Assembly (NCBI GenBank): GCA_002435785.1
Contig: DIUC01000094.1
Location: forward strand, 1-17,276
From: Saprospiraceae bacterium UBA6168
GTDB taxonomy: Bacteria > Bacteroidota > Bacteroidia > Chitinophagales > Saprospiraceae
Direction: 5' to 3'
Length of the DNA stretch: 17,276 bases
The notes beneath the pieces are model-generated. The model was not told the origin of the DNA, made no database searches, and worked only from the letters and a program-made list of their open reading frames with translations. A program made the translations under genes and the position numbers. Positions 7,016-15,597 of this stretch are shown in pieces. Positions within the stretch are counted from its first letter, which is position 1. Each line of letters opens with the position of its first letter.

Positions 7016-7468
7016 ATGTACATTTTCGATTTTCAAAAACGGGTTCGCTATAGCGAAATTGACCAGATGGGCTACCTATACCACGGTCGCTATGTAGATT
7101 ATTACGAAATCGGTCGGGCAGAAATGCTACGGGCGCTCGGCTTGACTTACCGGGAAATGGAGGAAATACACAAAGTAATGTTGCCCGTTGCCTCCTTAGA
7201 AATGCGGTACATACGTCCTGCCCGCTACGACGAAATGCTGACCATCCGCACTACGCTGCGGCAATTCCCGACGGACAAGCACATGGTTTTTTATGTCGAA
7301 GTGTTCAACGAAGCCAAAAAACTGGTAAACGGGGGTAGGGTCCGGTTGGTTTTTGTGGACATGAACACCATGCGCCCCATGTCACCACCCACCTTTTTCA
7401 CCAACCTTTTGGTTCAGTTTTTTCCAGAACACGCTTCGGAACCAGCGTTGGGTGAGCATCAGCCCTAA
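7016..7468 (+). CDS. Acyl-CoA thioesterase, hotdog fold (YbgC/FadM/4-hydroxybenzoyl-CoA type)
   Basis: This 150-residue single hotdog domain starts with the family signature YSEIDQMGYLYHGRYVDYYE. D16 corresponds to the catalytic Asp of the 4HBT group and the following tyrosine/histidine/glycine stretch forms the active-site loop over the central helix. The remainder (VASLEMRYIRPARYDEMLTI, then FYVEVFNEAKKLVNGGRVRLVFVD) is the normal beta-sheet pattern. It would hydrolyse the thioester of an acyl-CoA in the cytoplasm; chain preference cannot be inferred. It lies 101 bases before tamB on the same strand. In many Gram-negative genomes YbgC-like thioesterases sit near envelope genes, so a membrane-lipid role is plausible. 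The start codon lacks a Shine-Dalgarno site but begins the conserved strand. Confidence 0.88.
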   Translation: MYIFDFQKRVRYSEIDQMGYLYHGRYVDYYEIGRAEMLRALGLTYREMEEIHKVMLPVASLEMRYIRPARYDEMLTIRTTLRQFPTDKHMVFYVEVFNEAKKLVNGGRVRLVFVDMNTMRPMSPPTFFTNLLVQFFPEHASEPALGEHQP

Positions 7469-7569
7469 ACTTTCGTTAAAACCCTATTTGTCACAAACAA
7501 AACCATCGTACCTTCGGGTTTTAGGGTGGCGGCAGTAGAAAACAGCTTATTGCCTCCGTTTGTCAATTT

Positions 7570-10500
7570 ATGGAAGACCCTACGCAACAGATTGAAAATC
7601 AGGAACTTGGGAATGTCCGCAGCAAATGGCGGCGTTTGCTGCCCTTGACACTCCGGCGGTTGTTGCAGACCGTGCTAACGGTCATTTTGTTGCCCATCCT
7701 TCTTTTCCAAATACCCTGGGTTCAAAACAAGGCTGCCCAAGTGCTAACCAAGTACCTATCAGATGAGTGGGCCACCGTCGTTTCCGTTGGCAAAGTTCGC
7801 CTCGGCCTTTTCAACCAAATCAACCTCGAAAACTTCTACCTCGAAGACCTCAGCCAAGACACTTTGCTGTATGCTGGGGCACTTGAAATCCAACATTCCG
7901 GCGTTTTTAGTTTGTTGCTCCGCAAATTCAAGGTGGAGTCCCTCCGGCTGGCCGATGCTGAAATCCGCCCAAGTAGGATGGCAAACGCCAAGGATTTCAA
8001 TTTCCAGTTTATCGTGGATTATTTTTCCCCAACAAAAAAAAAGAAGCCGGGCACAAGCAGGAAACCATTCCAGCTTGACCTCCGGCACCTTTACTTGGAC
8101 AGGGTGCATTTTCTGAACCCGGACGACCTAAAAGGCGAGGTGATTGATGTGTATTTGACCCATGCAGAAGCCCATTTTGACAAATTCGATTTGGCAGGCA
8201 AACGCATCACCCTCAGTGATTTGGAGCTGGATGCGCCCGTTGCCAAAATCACCTTGACCAACGCCGCCCCATTGCCTGCCAATGCAGTACCAGTTGTTAG
8301 CAATGAGCCACCCACTTCATTGGACACGAATAAATTAGTCATCACCATCGGAAATTTTGACTTGAGCGGCGGCAAGTTTTCGCTTCGCAATTTGCGCAAA
8401 GAACCCGAACGCCTTACCCCCGACGACGTACTGGACTACAACCATTTGAGCGTACTGGACCTCGAAATTCACTTCAACGATTTCTGGTTTTCAGACTTGG
8501 AATTTGCTGGGGAGGTGGAGAGAATCTCCTGTCGGGAGGCATCTGGGTTCGTTCTTGAAAACCTCTCGGCCAACCAAGCATCCCTCTCTTGCCGTGGGAT
8601 GGAGCTATATGGCCTCAACCTAAAAACACCCTATACCGAGCTGGGTGATACCCTTGTTTTCCGCTATGTCGGCTCATACACCGCTTGGGAAGATTTTGTG
8701 AATGAAGTGAAATTGGATGGACGCTTCCACGACTCTCAAATTGCGCTTCAAGACATCATGACTTTCGCTCCGGCATTGCAGAACAACCCTTTTTTCAAAG
8801 AAAACAAGTTCCAAGTCATTGATATTGAGGGTCAAATAAAAGGCCCCATCAACCGCCTCGATGGAAAAAACTTGAAGATAAAAATTGCCGAAGGGCTGGA
8901 CATTGAGGGAAGCTTCAGTACGAGAAACTTGGCCGTGCCCGAGGAGCAGTTCCTCCACCTCAACCTCACCCGGCTCCGCACTGATGTCCGGACGCTGAAA
9001 AAATTGATACCGCAGGTCCGGCCCCCAGAGAACTTCGACCGGCTTGGCAACCTTGATTTCAGTGGCAAATTCGACGGCTTCTTTGAGGACTTCGTGGCCG
9101 ATGGAAAGCTGAAAACTGACATCGGACGGGCGGAAATGTTCATGAACCTCAAGCTGCGGGACGGAAAAGAAAAGGCCCGCTACTCAGGTGACCTTTACCT
9201 CCGCGACTTTGACCTTGGCGCTTGGTCCGGCAACCGGGATTTGGGTAGGGTAACGCTCGGCTCCCACGTAAAAAAAGGCGTTGGCCTGACACTCAACAGC
9301 GTTTCGGCAGAGCTGGAAGGCATCGTGGACAGCTTGGTTTTCAAGGGCTACAAGTACCGAAACGCCAATATCAAAGGCCAATTGAAGCGCAATAGTTTTG
9401 CTGGGGACTTCACCATCAACGACGGCAACATTGACCTGGTGTTCGGTGGGGAAATCAACTTCACGGATTCTTTGCCGGCCTTCAACTTTCTGGTAGACGT
9501 GAAAAAACTCGACCTGCGCCCCCTCAACCTGACCTCCAGGGACCTCCAATTTTTTGGGCGAGTGGACATGAAACTGAAAGGCAAGCGCCTATCCGACATC
9601 GTGGGCACGGCACAAGCCCTTGATTTGAGAATAGTCAAAAACAGGAGAGATACCCTGACCATTGACTCTGCCATGCTTTCCTCGACTTGGTATCCGGAGC
9701 GGCAAGAAAAGATTTTCACCTTCAACAGCAACTTGGGCGACCTGTCGGTGAAAGGCAATTTTGACATCGAAAAAATACCGGCCCAACTGACCCGCTTCGT
9801 TGCTTTCAACTACCCCCATTTTGCGGAGCGGCTAAAAATAAAGCCTGTGGAGCCGCAGAGGGATACGGCGAAGTTTGATTTTGACCTCCAAGTTTACCAA
9901 CTCCAGAATTTGGCCAACTTTTTTGAGGAAAGCTTGCACGGGTTCGATGCCTCCTCGGTCAAGGGCAGTTTCGACGGGTTCCAAAACAAGGCATATCTCG
10001 AAGTAGAAGTGCCTTCATGGGAATACCAGAACATCAAGTTCAAGGATGTGTATTTCAGGAGCAAGCTCAATGGCCCAGAAGGCACGCTCCAAGTAGGCGT
10101 GATTGAGACGGCGTTCAGCGAGACGCAAAAATTGTCGCCGGTATCGCTCATCGGGTCCATTTATTCGGACACGCTGGAGTTCCTAATCATTTCCTCCAAC
10201 TTTTATAAAATCTTAGACAACATCAACATCAACGGCATCGTGTCCTTGCAACCCGACAATGCCTGGCGCATCAGCTTCAAGCCCAGCGACCTCGTGGTGC
10301 TGAACGAAACCTGGGAAATGAATACGGACAACTACGTGAGCATCGGGGAAGGAAAAGTGGAAACCGACAATTTTATCCTTAGCTCCGGCAAGCGCCGAAT
10401 CAAGCTCAATAGCTTGAAGGACGAGGGGCTGGAGTTGCAATTGGAAAACTACCCCATTGATTCGCTAGCGTTTATTCGGGACTTTAAAAAACTGAAAATT

Positions 10501-12489
10501 GGCGGCGTCGGCGACTTGACGGCCCGTGTGAAAAACGTTTTCAAGTTTCAGGGCATTTCAGCGCTTTTGCGGATTGACGGCCTGAGCATCAACGATGACA
10601 AATATGGTGTGCTGCGCCTCGATGCCTCGGCAAACACCATAAAAGAGACCATAACGGCCAACCTTTCCATCGAGGGTGATTCGAGCTTGTTGACCGCAGA
10701 TGGCTATTTTAACCCGCCCGGTTTCGCCCCACTCATCCAACGGAATTGGATAAAGAGCGAGCCACTCTATTTCGATTTCAACGTTGACATTGAGAAATAT
10801 CCGGTCAAGATTGTCAATTACTTCGTCCCGGAAGTATTGAACCCAAAGGGAAGCATAAGTGCGTCGGCGGTGCATATCAGGGGGCTGCCGTCCAAGCCAG
10901 AAATCAGCGGAAAAGCCACGGTGGATAACGTCGAGTTTACCATCAAGCCCCTCCAAGTGACCTACCGGGTGCCCAACGGCCAGGTCGCCATCAACAACCG
11001 GATTTTCGATGCAAAGGACACTTGGGTGTATGACCGTTTCAACAACAAAGCGCTGCTGGATGGGGGCATTACGCACGACCATTTAAAGGACTTTGGGCTT
11101 GACCTAACTATCAGGACCGAGCAAGGCCGTCCGTTCCTTGGCCTAGAAACTACCGACAAGGACAACTCGGTGTTTTACGGTACGGCCATTGGCACAGGGT
11201 ACGTGCGTTTTACGGGAACCTTTGCGCAGCCATCACTCTATGTGAACGCCACCACCTCAAGCGGTACGCACATGTACCTGCCAATGACGGGCGCTACGAC
11301 CGCCAAAAACGTGAACTTCATCACTTTCACAAAACCAACCATCGAGACCGCTCCCGAAAATGGGGGCATTGAGGCAGCGAAAGAACTGCGTGGGCTTAAC
11401 ATGGAATTTGATGTCGAAATCACCCCCGTCGCAAAAATGGACGTGGTTTTCGACCGGGCATGGGGCGATTTGCTCCAAGGCACCGGAAATGCCAAGATGA
11501 AAATCATCATGGAGCGGGAAGGCAGGTTTGAAATTAGGGGCGAATACACCGTGGTCACTGGCAACTACCTGTTCACGCTGATGAACATCGGGCTGAACAA
11601 GCCCTTCATCGTTGAGCCAGGCGGCACCATCACCTGGGGCGGCGACCCCTACCAAGCGGTCGTCAACATCAAAGCGACCTACTCCGGCTTGTCCACTTCG
11701 GTGTACAGCTTTATCTCAGAATATTTGGCTGCCGCCAGCAGCGACCTACAGGACATTGCACGGGCGAGCACTCCCGTAAACCTGACCATGCAATTGACCG
11801 GGCAGCTCCTCAAACCGGATATTGCCTTCGACATCTCCTTCCCCAACCTCGATTCCGGGCTGCGCAACTATGCAGAAAACAAAATGCGGAGCGTCCGACT
11901 CGACCCCAACGAGCTGAACCGCCAAGTGTTCGGGCTGCTGGTGCTTGGGCAATTTTTGCCATCGGGCTACACCATCCAAGCTGGCGATGTGGGCATCAAC
12001 ACCGTGAGCGAAATGCTCTCCAACCAGCTTTCCATATACCTGACGGAATTTTTCTCGGAATTTCTGACGGGCAAAAACCTGATACAGGGCATTGACTTTG
12101 ACATTTCGTTCAACCGATTTTCCACGGCAAGTGGCATAGACCCCGGTAACCCCACGGCAAACTATACCAACAGTGAACTGCGTACCCGACTCAAGGTCAT
12201 TGTCAACGACCGGATTTCGGTGCAGGCTGGAGGCAATTTTGGCAACCAGGCCCTCACCGGAACCAATGGCCTGTTAGCTGGCGAGTTTGTGATTGAGTAT
12301 ATTTTGACAAAAGACCGCCGATTGAAATTGAGAGCCTATGCTGGCACGGAGGCGGATTTTGCGAGTGGCCGACGAACCCGCACGGGTTTTGCCTTGAGTT
12401 ACAAGCGGGAGTTTGATTCGTTCAGCGAGTTGTTTGATGCCAATAGTAAGAAAAGGCAGTTGCGGAAGCAAAACAACATAGGACAGTAG
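7570..12489 (+). CDS. tamB: TamB/DUF490-family inter-membrane protein (translocation and assembly module)
   Basis: At 1,639 residues this is the largest gene here and typical for Bacteroidota TamB. Residues 1-28 are basic and cytoplasmic (WRRLLPLTLRRLLQ). One membrane helix follows (about 29-50, TVLTVILLPILLFQIPWV), and the rest is periplasmic. Long stretches of alternating polar and hydrophobic residues repeat with a beta-strand rhythm (for example GSFSTRNLAVPEEQFLHLNL and GKATVDNVEFTIKPLQVTYR), expected for the lipid-carrying beta-taco of AsmA/TamB/YhdP bridges. The TamB C-terminal domain covers about 1,270-1,639, ending in GRRTRTGFALSYKREFDSFS, which in this phylum interacts with a TamA/BamA-like barrel. 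TamB-like proteins help outer-membrane protein assembly and phospholipid movement between membranes. Its stop lies 7 bases from that of the convergent nuclease gene. A weaker promoter match (TTG 7488-7490, TACCTTCG 7509-7516) could give tamB extra transcription. Confidence 0.93.
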   Translation: MEDPTQQIENQELGNVRSKWRRLLPLTLRRLLQTVLTVILLPILLFQIPWVQNKAAQVLTKYLSDEWATVVSVGKVRLGLFNQINLENFYLEDLSQDTLLYAGALEIQHSGVFSLLLRKFKVESLRLADAEIRPSRMANAKDFNFQFIVDYFSPTKKKKPGTSRKPFQLDLRHLYLDRVHFLNPDDLKGEVIDVYLTHAEAHFDKFDLAGKRITLSDLELDAPVAKITLTNAAPLPANAVPVVSNEPPTSLDTNKLVITIGNFDLSGGKFSLRNLRKEPERLTPDDVLDYNHLSVLDLEIHFNDFWFSDLEFAGEVERISCREASGFVLENLSANQASLSCRGMELYGLNLKTPYTELGDTLVFRYVGSYTAWEDFVNEVKLDGRFHDSQIALQDIMTFAPALQNNPFFKENKFQVIDIEGQIKGPINRLDGKNLKIKIAEGLDIEGSFSTRNLAVPEEQFLHLNLTRLRTDVRTLKKLIPQVRPPENFDRLGNLDFSGKFDGFFEDFVADGKLKTDIGRAEMFMNLKLRDGKEKARYSGDLYLRDFDLGAWSGNRDLGRVTLGSHVKKGVGLTLNSVSAELEGIVDSLVFKGYKYRNANIKGQLKRNSFAGDFTINDGNIDLVFGGEINFTDSLPAFNFLVDVKKLDLRPLNLTSRDLQFFGRVDMKLKGKRLSDIVGTAQALDLRIVKNRRDTLTIDSAMLSSTWYPERQEKIFTFNSNLGDLSVKGNFDIEKIPAQLTRFVAFNYPHFAERLKIKPVEPQRDTAKFDFDLQVYQLQNLANFFEESLHGFDASSVKGSFDGFQNKAYLEVEVPSWEYQNIKFKDVYFRSKLNGPEGTLQVGVIETAFSETQKLSPVSLIGSIYSDTLEFLIISSNFYKILDNININGIVSLQPDNAWRISFKPSDLVVLNETWEMNTDNYVSIGEGKVETDNFILSSGKRRIKLNSLKDEGLELQLENYPIDSLAFIRDFKKLKIGGVGDLTARVKNVFKFQGISALLRIDGLSINDDKYGVLRLDASANTIKETITANLSIEGDSSLLTADGYFNPPGFAPLIQRNWIKSEPLYFDFNVDIEKYPVKIVNYFVPEVLNPKGSISASAVHIRGLPSKPEISGKATVDNVEFTIKPLQVTYRVPNGQVAINNRIFDAKDTWVYDRFNNKALLDGGITHDHLKDFGLDLTIRTEQGRPFLGLETTDKDNSVFYGTAIGTGYVRFTGTFAQPSLYVNATTSSGTHMYLPMTGATTAKNVNFITFTKPTIETAPENGGIEAAKELRGLNMEFDVEITPVAKMDVVFDRAWGDLLQGTGNAKMKIIMEREGRFEIRGEYTVVTGNYLFTLMNIGLNKPFIVEPGGTITWGGDPYQAVVNIKATYSGLSTSVYSFISEYLAAASSDLQDIARASTPVNLTMQLTGQLLKPDIAFDISFPNLDSGLRNYAENKMRSVRLDPNELNRQVFGLLVLGQFLPSGYTIQAGDVGINTVSEMLSNQLSIYLTEFFSEFLTGKNLIQGIDFDISFNRFSTASGIDPGNPTANYTNSELRTRLKVIVNDRISVQAGGNFGNQALTGTNGLLAGEFVIEYILTKDRRLKLRAYAGTEADFASGRRTRTGFALSYKREFDSFSELFDANSKKRQLRKQNNIGQ

Positions 12490-12496
12490 TGTAGGC

Positions 12497-13528
12497 TTAT
12501 TTCAGTTCTATATAAACGGGCAAATGGTCACTGTACCCTCCAAAATAACGGTCGCCACCGTAGGTCCTGCTCGGCGAAAGCCCATATTTCTCATCCTTGT
12601 ACATCATCCATTCTGCTTGATAAATGGTGGAGCTGGCATACTTCAATTTTTTGGAGCCTTTTGCCAGGCTCGTGGAGATGATGATTTGGTCGAGCATGTT
12701 CCAATCGCCCCGGTAGTGATAGCTGCCCTTGCCGCTTTCCTTCAATTCGGAAAAACAGTTGTAAAGGGTGCTTGAAACAAAACGTTCACCAAATGGTTGA
12801 GCACCAAGGCTTTGCGCCATGCTTGGGTCGGAAGGTTCGTCGTTCATGTCGCCCATGACAATGATGTTGGCATTGGGGTCTGCCTTGAAAATGTCGTCCA
12901 CCTTGCGTCCAATTTGCGAAGCGACAAACTGGCGTCTCGGTGCCGTCTCCGCTTGACCACCACTTCTGGACGGCAAATGTGCCACGATAAGGTGCAGCCG
13001 CTCTTTTCCCTGAAAATTGCCCTCTACCACCAGCAGGTCACGGGTGGTATAATCGGGGTTATCGGGAATCATGCCCGCCGGGAACTTGATGGAAATCGGC
13101 TCGGCGGCAATGACCGTGAACACGTTTTTTTTGTAAAGCAAGGCCACGTCAATGCCACGGAAATCGGGTGAATCAAAATGCACGATGCCGTAGCCCTGCG
13201 ATTTCAGGCTTGTTTTTTCACAAAAATCCTTTAGCACCACCCCATTTTCCACCTCGGCCAATCCAAGCAGCGACGGATAGCCCATTCCCTCCACGACCTT
13301 GGCCAAGTTGTCGAGCTTTCGTTGGTACCGCTCCATTGTCCAGTTCTTTTTGCTGCTTGGCAAAAACTCCTCGTCGGGGATATTTGGGTCATCCACCGTA
13401 TCGAATAGATTTTCAACGTTGTAAAATGCTACTCGGTAACCGCCGACATCCGTTGTTTGTGAAGACCTTGGAGCGGTGCATTGCGCCAGCAAAAGGAAGG
13501 AAAAAAGGACAGGGAAAAGTTTGTTCAT
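12497..13528 (-). CDS. Secreted endonuclease/exonuclease/phosphatase-family lipoprotein
   Basis: The chosen ATG at 13528 gives 343 residues starting with a lipoprotein signal, MNKLFPVLFSFLLLAQC, with Cys17 as lipidation site. An upstream in-frame start at 13558 adds 10 residues that would spoil the signal. The mature part is a DNase I-like/exonuclease III-like fold: VAFYNVENLFD, GLAEVENG (metal-binding Glu), IVAHLPSRSGGQ, VMGDMNDEPSD and the final YSDHLPVYIEL, which supply the Asn, Glu, His and Asp residues of the active site. Substrates in this family range from DNA to phospho-lipids and phosphoesters, so the exact reaction is open. The mature N-terminus (TAPRSSQ) lacks the acidic export tag of the neighbouring lipoproteins, so it probably faces the periplasm. 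It is the last gene of the - strand cluster, separated from the peroxidase gene by a hairpin. Confidence 0.87.
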   Translation of the reverse strand: MNKLFPVLFSFLLLAQCTAPRSSQTTDVGGYRVAFYNVENLFDTVDDPNIPDEEFLPSSKKNWTMERYQRKLDNLAKVVEGMGYPSLLGLAEVENGVVLKDFCEKTSLKSQGYGIVHFDSPDFRGIDVALLYKKNVFTVIAAEPISIKFPAGMIPDNPDYTTRDLLVVEGNFQGKERLHLIVAHLPSRSGGQAETAPRRQFVASQIGRKVDDIFKADPNANIIVMGDMNDEPSDPSMAQSLGAQPFGERFVSSTLYNCFSELKESGKGSYHYRGDWNMLDQIIISTSLAKGSKKLKYASSTIYQAEWMMYKDEKYGLSPSRTYGGDRYFGGYSDHLPVYIELK

Positions 13529-13529
13529 C

Positions 13530-13592
13530 AAAAAAAAATTAGGGATGCAAAGTTGCAAAAAGCTGTTAGAAGCGCTTGCAATTTTGCATCCC
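13530..13592 (-). terminator. Long hairpin followed by T9 between the di-heme peroxidase and nuclease genes
   Basis: On the + strand GGGATGCAAAGTTGCAA (13542-13558) and TTGCAATTTTGCATCCC (13576-13592) form a 17-bp stem with a single mismatch and a 17-base loop. Read on the - strand, the stem is followed by TAA and nine Ts (13538-13530), the pattern of a rho-independent terminator for the peroxidase operon. The T-run ends one base before the ATG of the nuclease gene, so the structure may instead act as an attenuator in that gene's leader. A weak -7 match, CAACTTTG, lies inside the right arm (13555-13548) with a TTG 23 bases upstream. Confidence 0.6.
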
Positions 13593-13620
13593 CATAGGAG
13601 AAATGGCAGTGAAACCCAAT

Positions 13621-14748
13621 TTAGTTAAAGGGATTCTGAAAAGCCGGATTGTCGTAATAAGAAGTATCGGTCAGCGTTTGCAAGAAAGCAAGGAGGGCAG
13701 CTTTATCGTACTCGCTCAGGTTTAGTTGAGTAATGGAGCCAATAACCACGTTATCGGCAAAGTGGCCGCCAGAGTTGTAGTGCTCTATTACCGACTCAAG
13801 GGTGGGGAAGCTTCCGTCGTGCATATATGGCGCTGTGAGAGCGATATTGCGCAGCGTGGGCGCTTTGAACAGTCCGTTGTCCGTGAGATTGCCTGTGATA
13901 GCACCAAGTCCTTTGTCTGGAAAATCATTCAGCGTTGCCACTTGCGTGATGGCGTTGTTCCTGTAAACTTCAGAGGAAAAAAGAGCACTACCATCATGGC
14001 AGTGGGCACAGTGTCCTTTCGGGTCATTGGGGGCGCCCAATTGGTCGTCGAAGTAAATTTTAAGGCCGTCCGATTCAAGGTCGGATAAGAGAAATGGGTT
14101 AGGGTCAAGTTGGAATTTCTTTTTGTCGTACCGGGAGTTGGCGCTGATGAGCGTCCGCTCAAACTGGGCCAATGCCTTGGCGGCCAATTCTTTGGTTATT
14201 TCAACGGTGTTTTCAATGCCAAATGCCTGCCTAAAACGCTTTTTGTAGTCTGGATGGCGGCGCAGCTTCACCTCCACGTCCTTCCAAACTTCACCCATTT
14301 CCACAGGATTTTCCACCGGGTGCAGTGCTTGGTCTTCCAGCGTCAGGGAGCGGCCATCCCAGAAAAGGCCATTGGTTTGGAACCCAACATTTATCAATGA
14401 CATGGAGCTTCGGTTGCCAATTAGCCCGCCCACGCCTGGGCTGATGGCCACCACGTCATTGAAACTGTTCGTGAGTTTATGGCAACTGTTGCAGGAAATC
14501 GTGCTGTCTTTTGACAGGATGGGGTCATAAAAAAGCCGCCTACCCAGTTCGATTCCCTCCACCGTGAGTGGGTTGTTCGCCGGAATGTTCATGGAAGGTA
14601 GGCCTGGTGGAATGGTCAGTTCATGCGGCGTTGGGTTGTATGAGATGTTGGTCAAGTCCTCACCCAGCACGGGGTCGTTGCCCTCATCGTCCACACACGC
14701 AACCAAGGTGAAAAGCAGTAAAAAAATGGAAAAAATGATTTTTTTCAT
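13621..14748 (-). CDS. Di-heme cytochrome c peroxidase / MauG-MbnH family lipoprotein
   Basis: The ATG at 14748 gives 375 residues; a TTG two codons upstream is a less likely start. The signal is MKKIIFSIFLLLFTLVAC with Cys18 as lipidation site, followed by VDDEGND, an acidic stretch like the surface-export tag of Bacteroidota lipoproteins. Two CxxCH c-type heme sites are clear: CNSCH (86-90) and CAHCH (247-251). Between and after them are family marks: LFYDPILSKDSTISC, LFWDGRSLTLEDQAL, NPVEMGE, AQFERTLIS and APTLRNIALTAPYMHDGSFPT. It should use peroxide or oxygen-derived equivalents to oxidise a partner through high-valent hemes. MbnH and MauG modify protein Trp residues, while classical CcpA reduces peroxide; sequence alone does not separate these. 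The gene follows an MbnP-like gene by only 12 bases, which favours the MbnH-like role. Confidence 0.88.
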   Translation of the reverse strand: MKKIIFSIFLLLFTLVACVDDEGNDPVLGEDLTNISYNPTPHELTIPPGLPSMNIPANNPLTVEGIELGRRLFYDPILSKDSTISCNSCHKLTNSFNDVVAISPGVGGLIGNRSSMSLINVGFQTNGLFWDGRSLTLEDQALHPVENPVEMGEVWKDVEVKLRRHPDYKKRFRQAFGIENTVEITKELAAKALAQFERTLISANSRYDKKKFQLDPNPFLLSDLESDGLKIYFDDQLGAPNDPKGHCAHCHDGSALFSSEVYRNNAITQVATLNDFPDKGLGAITGNLTDNGLFKAPTLRNIALTAPYMHDGSFPTLESVIEHYNSGGHFADNVVIGSITQLNLSEYDKAALLAFLQTLTDTSYYDNPAFQNPFN

Positions 14749-14760
14749 GCTCAAAAGCGT

Positions 14761-15540
14761 TTAAAATTCTAAAGCTTGTTCCCAGCGGCTCATCAGTTCA
14801 ATGGCCAATGGGATGTCCGAAAGCTCTTGTGTATCCTTGTTGTTCGGGTCGGCCAAGTCAAGCGCCACCCCGTTTTCTACATAGATTTTGAAAACGTCGG
14901 CCACCAAATTCAGGTCGAAGGCAGCGCCCTTATCAAGTGTAAAGGGTTTGAGCTTGGTGACGGAGGTGAGGACCACGTCCATGCCCGGGTGGTGCTCAAA
15001 GCCTCGGTCGCTTTGATTGAATACCCCGTCGCCGTTCAAGTCATAGATGCCTTCCGATTTCATGAAGATGAAACTGCCCCAATCGCTCCAAAAATGGCTG
15101 GCAAATGCCTGCCTGAGCGGGTTGCTTGAGCTGAGCTTTCCAGCATCAGCATTGTTGAGATTGGCAGGCACCCCGAAGTCAATCTTGATGCCTTTATAGG
15201 TACCGAGCGGTACTTTTTCGTAGGTGCGGGTCAGTGATTTTTGGGCTGCCGCCAAATCGAGGTTGTCTTTGAAATCGAAAAACTCGACTTCTGTTAATTT
15301 GTGGTCAACAGTTGTTCCCTCGCCGAGCAGGGTGATGTTGGAGGCAAAAAAGTTGAAGTTCTGCATTCGGATTTGCTTGCCGTCCGGGTAATCGAGCGCT
15401 GTAAAAAGGACGAGGGGCGAGCCATTATAAAGTGCCTTGAAGTTTAGGTTTACCGTAGTGGAAGGCGATGTGGGCTGGTCGTCATCCTTGCAGGAAAAAA
15501 TACCAAGTGCAGCGATTAAGACAAAAAGGAGTTTATACAT
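14761..15540 (-). CDS. MbnP-like lipoprotein with a Trp motif and an EF-hand-like loop
   Basis: Starting at the ATG at 15540 gives 259 residues opening with MYKLLFVLIAALGIFSC (lipid Cys17) and the acidic tag KDDD. The ATG at 15579 would add 13 polar residues before the signal and is less likely. The body has the MbnP layout: early strands ending in FNFFASNITLLGEG, a middle segment VPLGTYKGIKIDFGVPANLN, the Trp-rich piece HFWSDWGSFIFMKSEG (W151, W154), then FEHHPG (H183, H184). In methanotroph MbnP a Trp is turned into kynurenine by MbnH to form a copper site; these Trp and His residues are candidates for the same use. A DxNxDGxxxxxD loop (residues 167-178) lies between them. It is 57 bases after the other MbnP-like gene and 12 bases before the di-heme peroxidase, an evident operon. 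Family assignment is by recalled sequence pattern; copper binding is inference. Confidence 0.78.
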   Translation of the reverse strand: MYKLLFVLIAALGIFSCKDDDQPTSPSTTVNLNFKALYNGSPLVLFTALDYPDGKQIRMQNFNFFASNITLLGEGTTVDHKLTEVEFFDFKDNLDLAAAQKSLTRTYEKVPLGTYKGIKIDFGVPANLNNADAGKLSSSNPLRQAFASHFWSDWGSFIFMKSEGIYDLNGDGVFNQSDRGFEHHPGMDVVLTSVTKLKPFTLDKGAAFDLNLVADVFKIYVENGVALDLADPNNKDTQELSDIPLAIELMSRWEQALEF

Positions 15541-15597
15541 GGCAATAACAGTTTCGGAGTTTTTTTTGTCACTGGTCATTCACTTGCAAACGTAATC

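Noticed and set aside
7478..7527. Hairpin (AAAACCC/GGGTTTT, ACCCTA/TAGGGT) between thioesterase gene and tamB as terminator
   Set aside because: The stems are only 6-7 bp with loops above 30 bases and no T-run follows. Co-transcription with tamB remains more likely.
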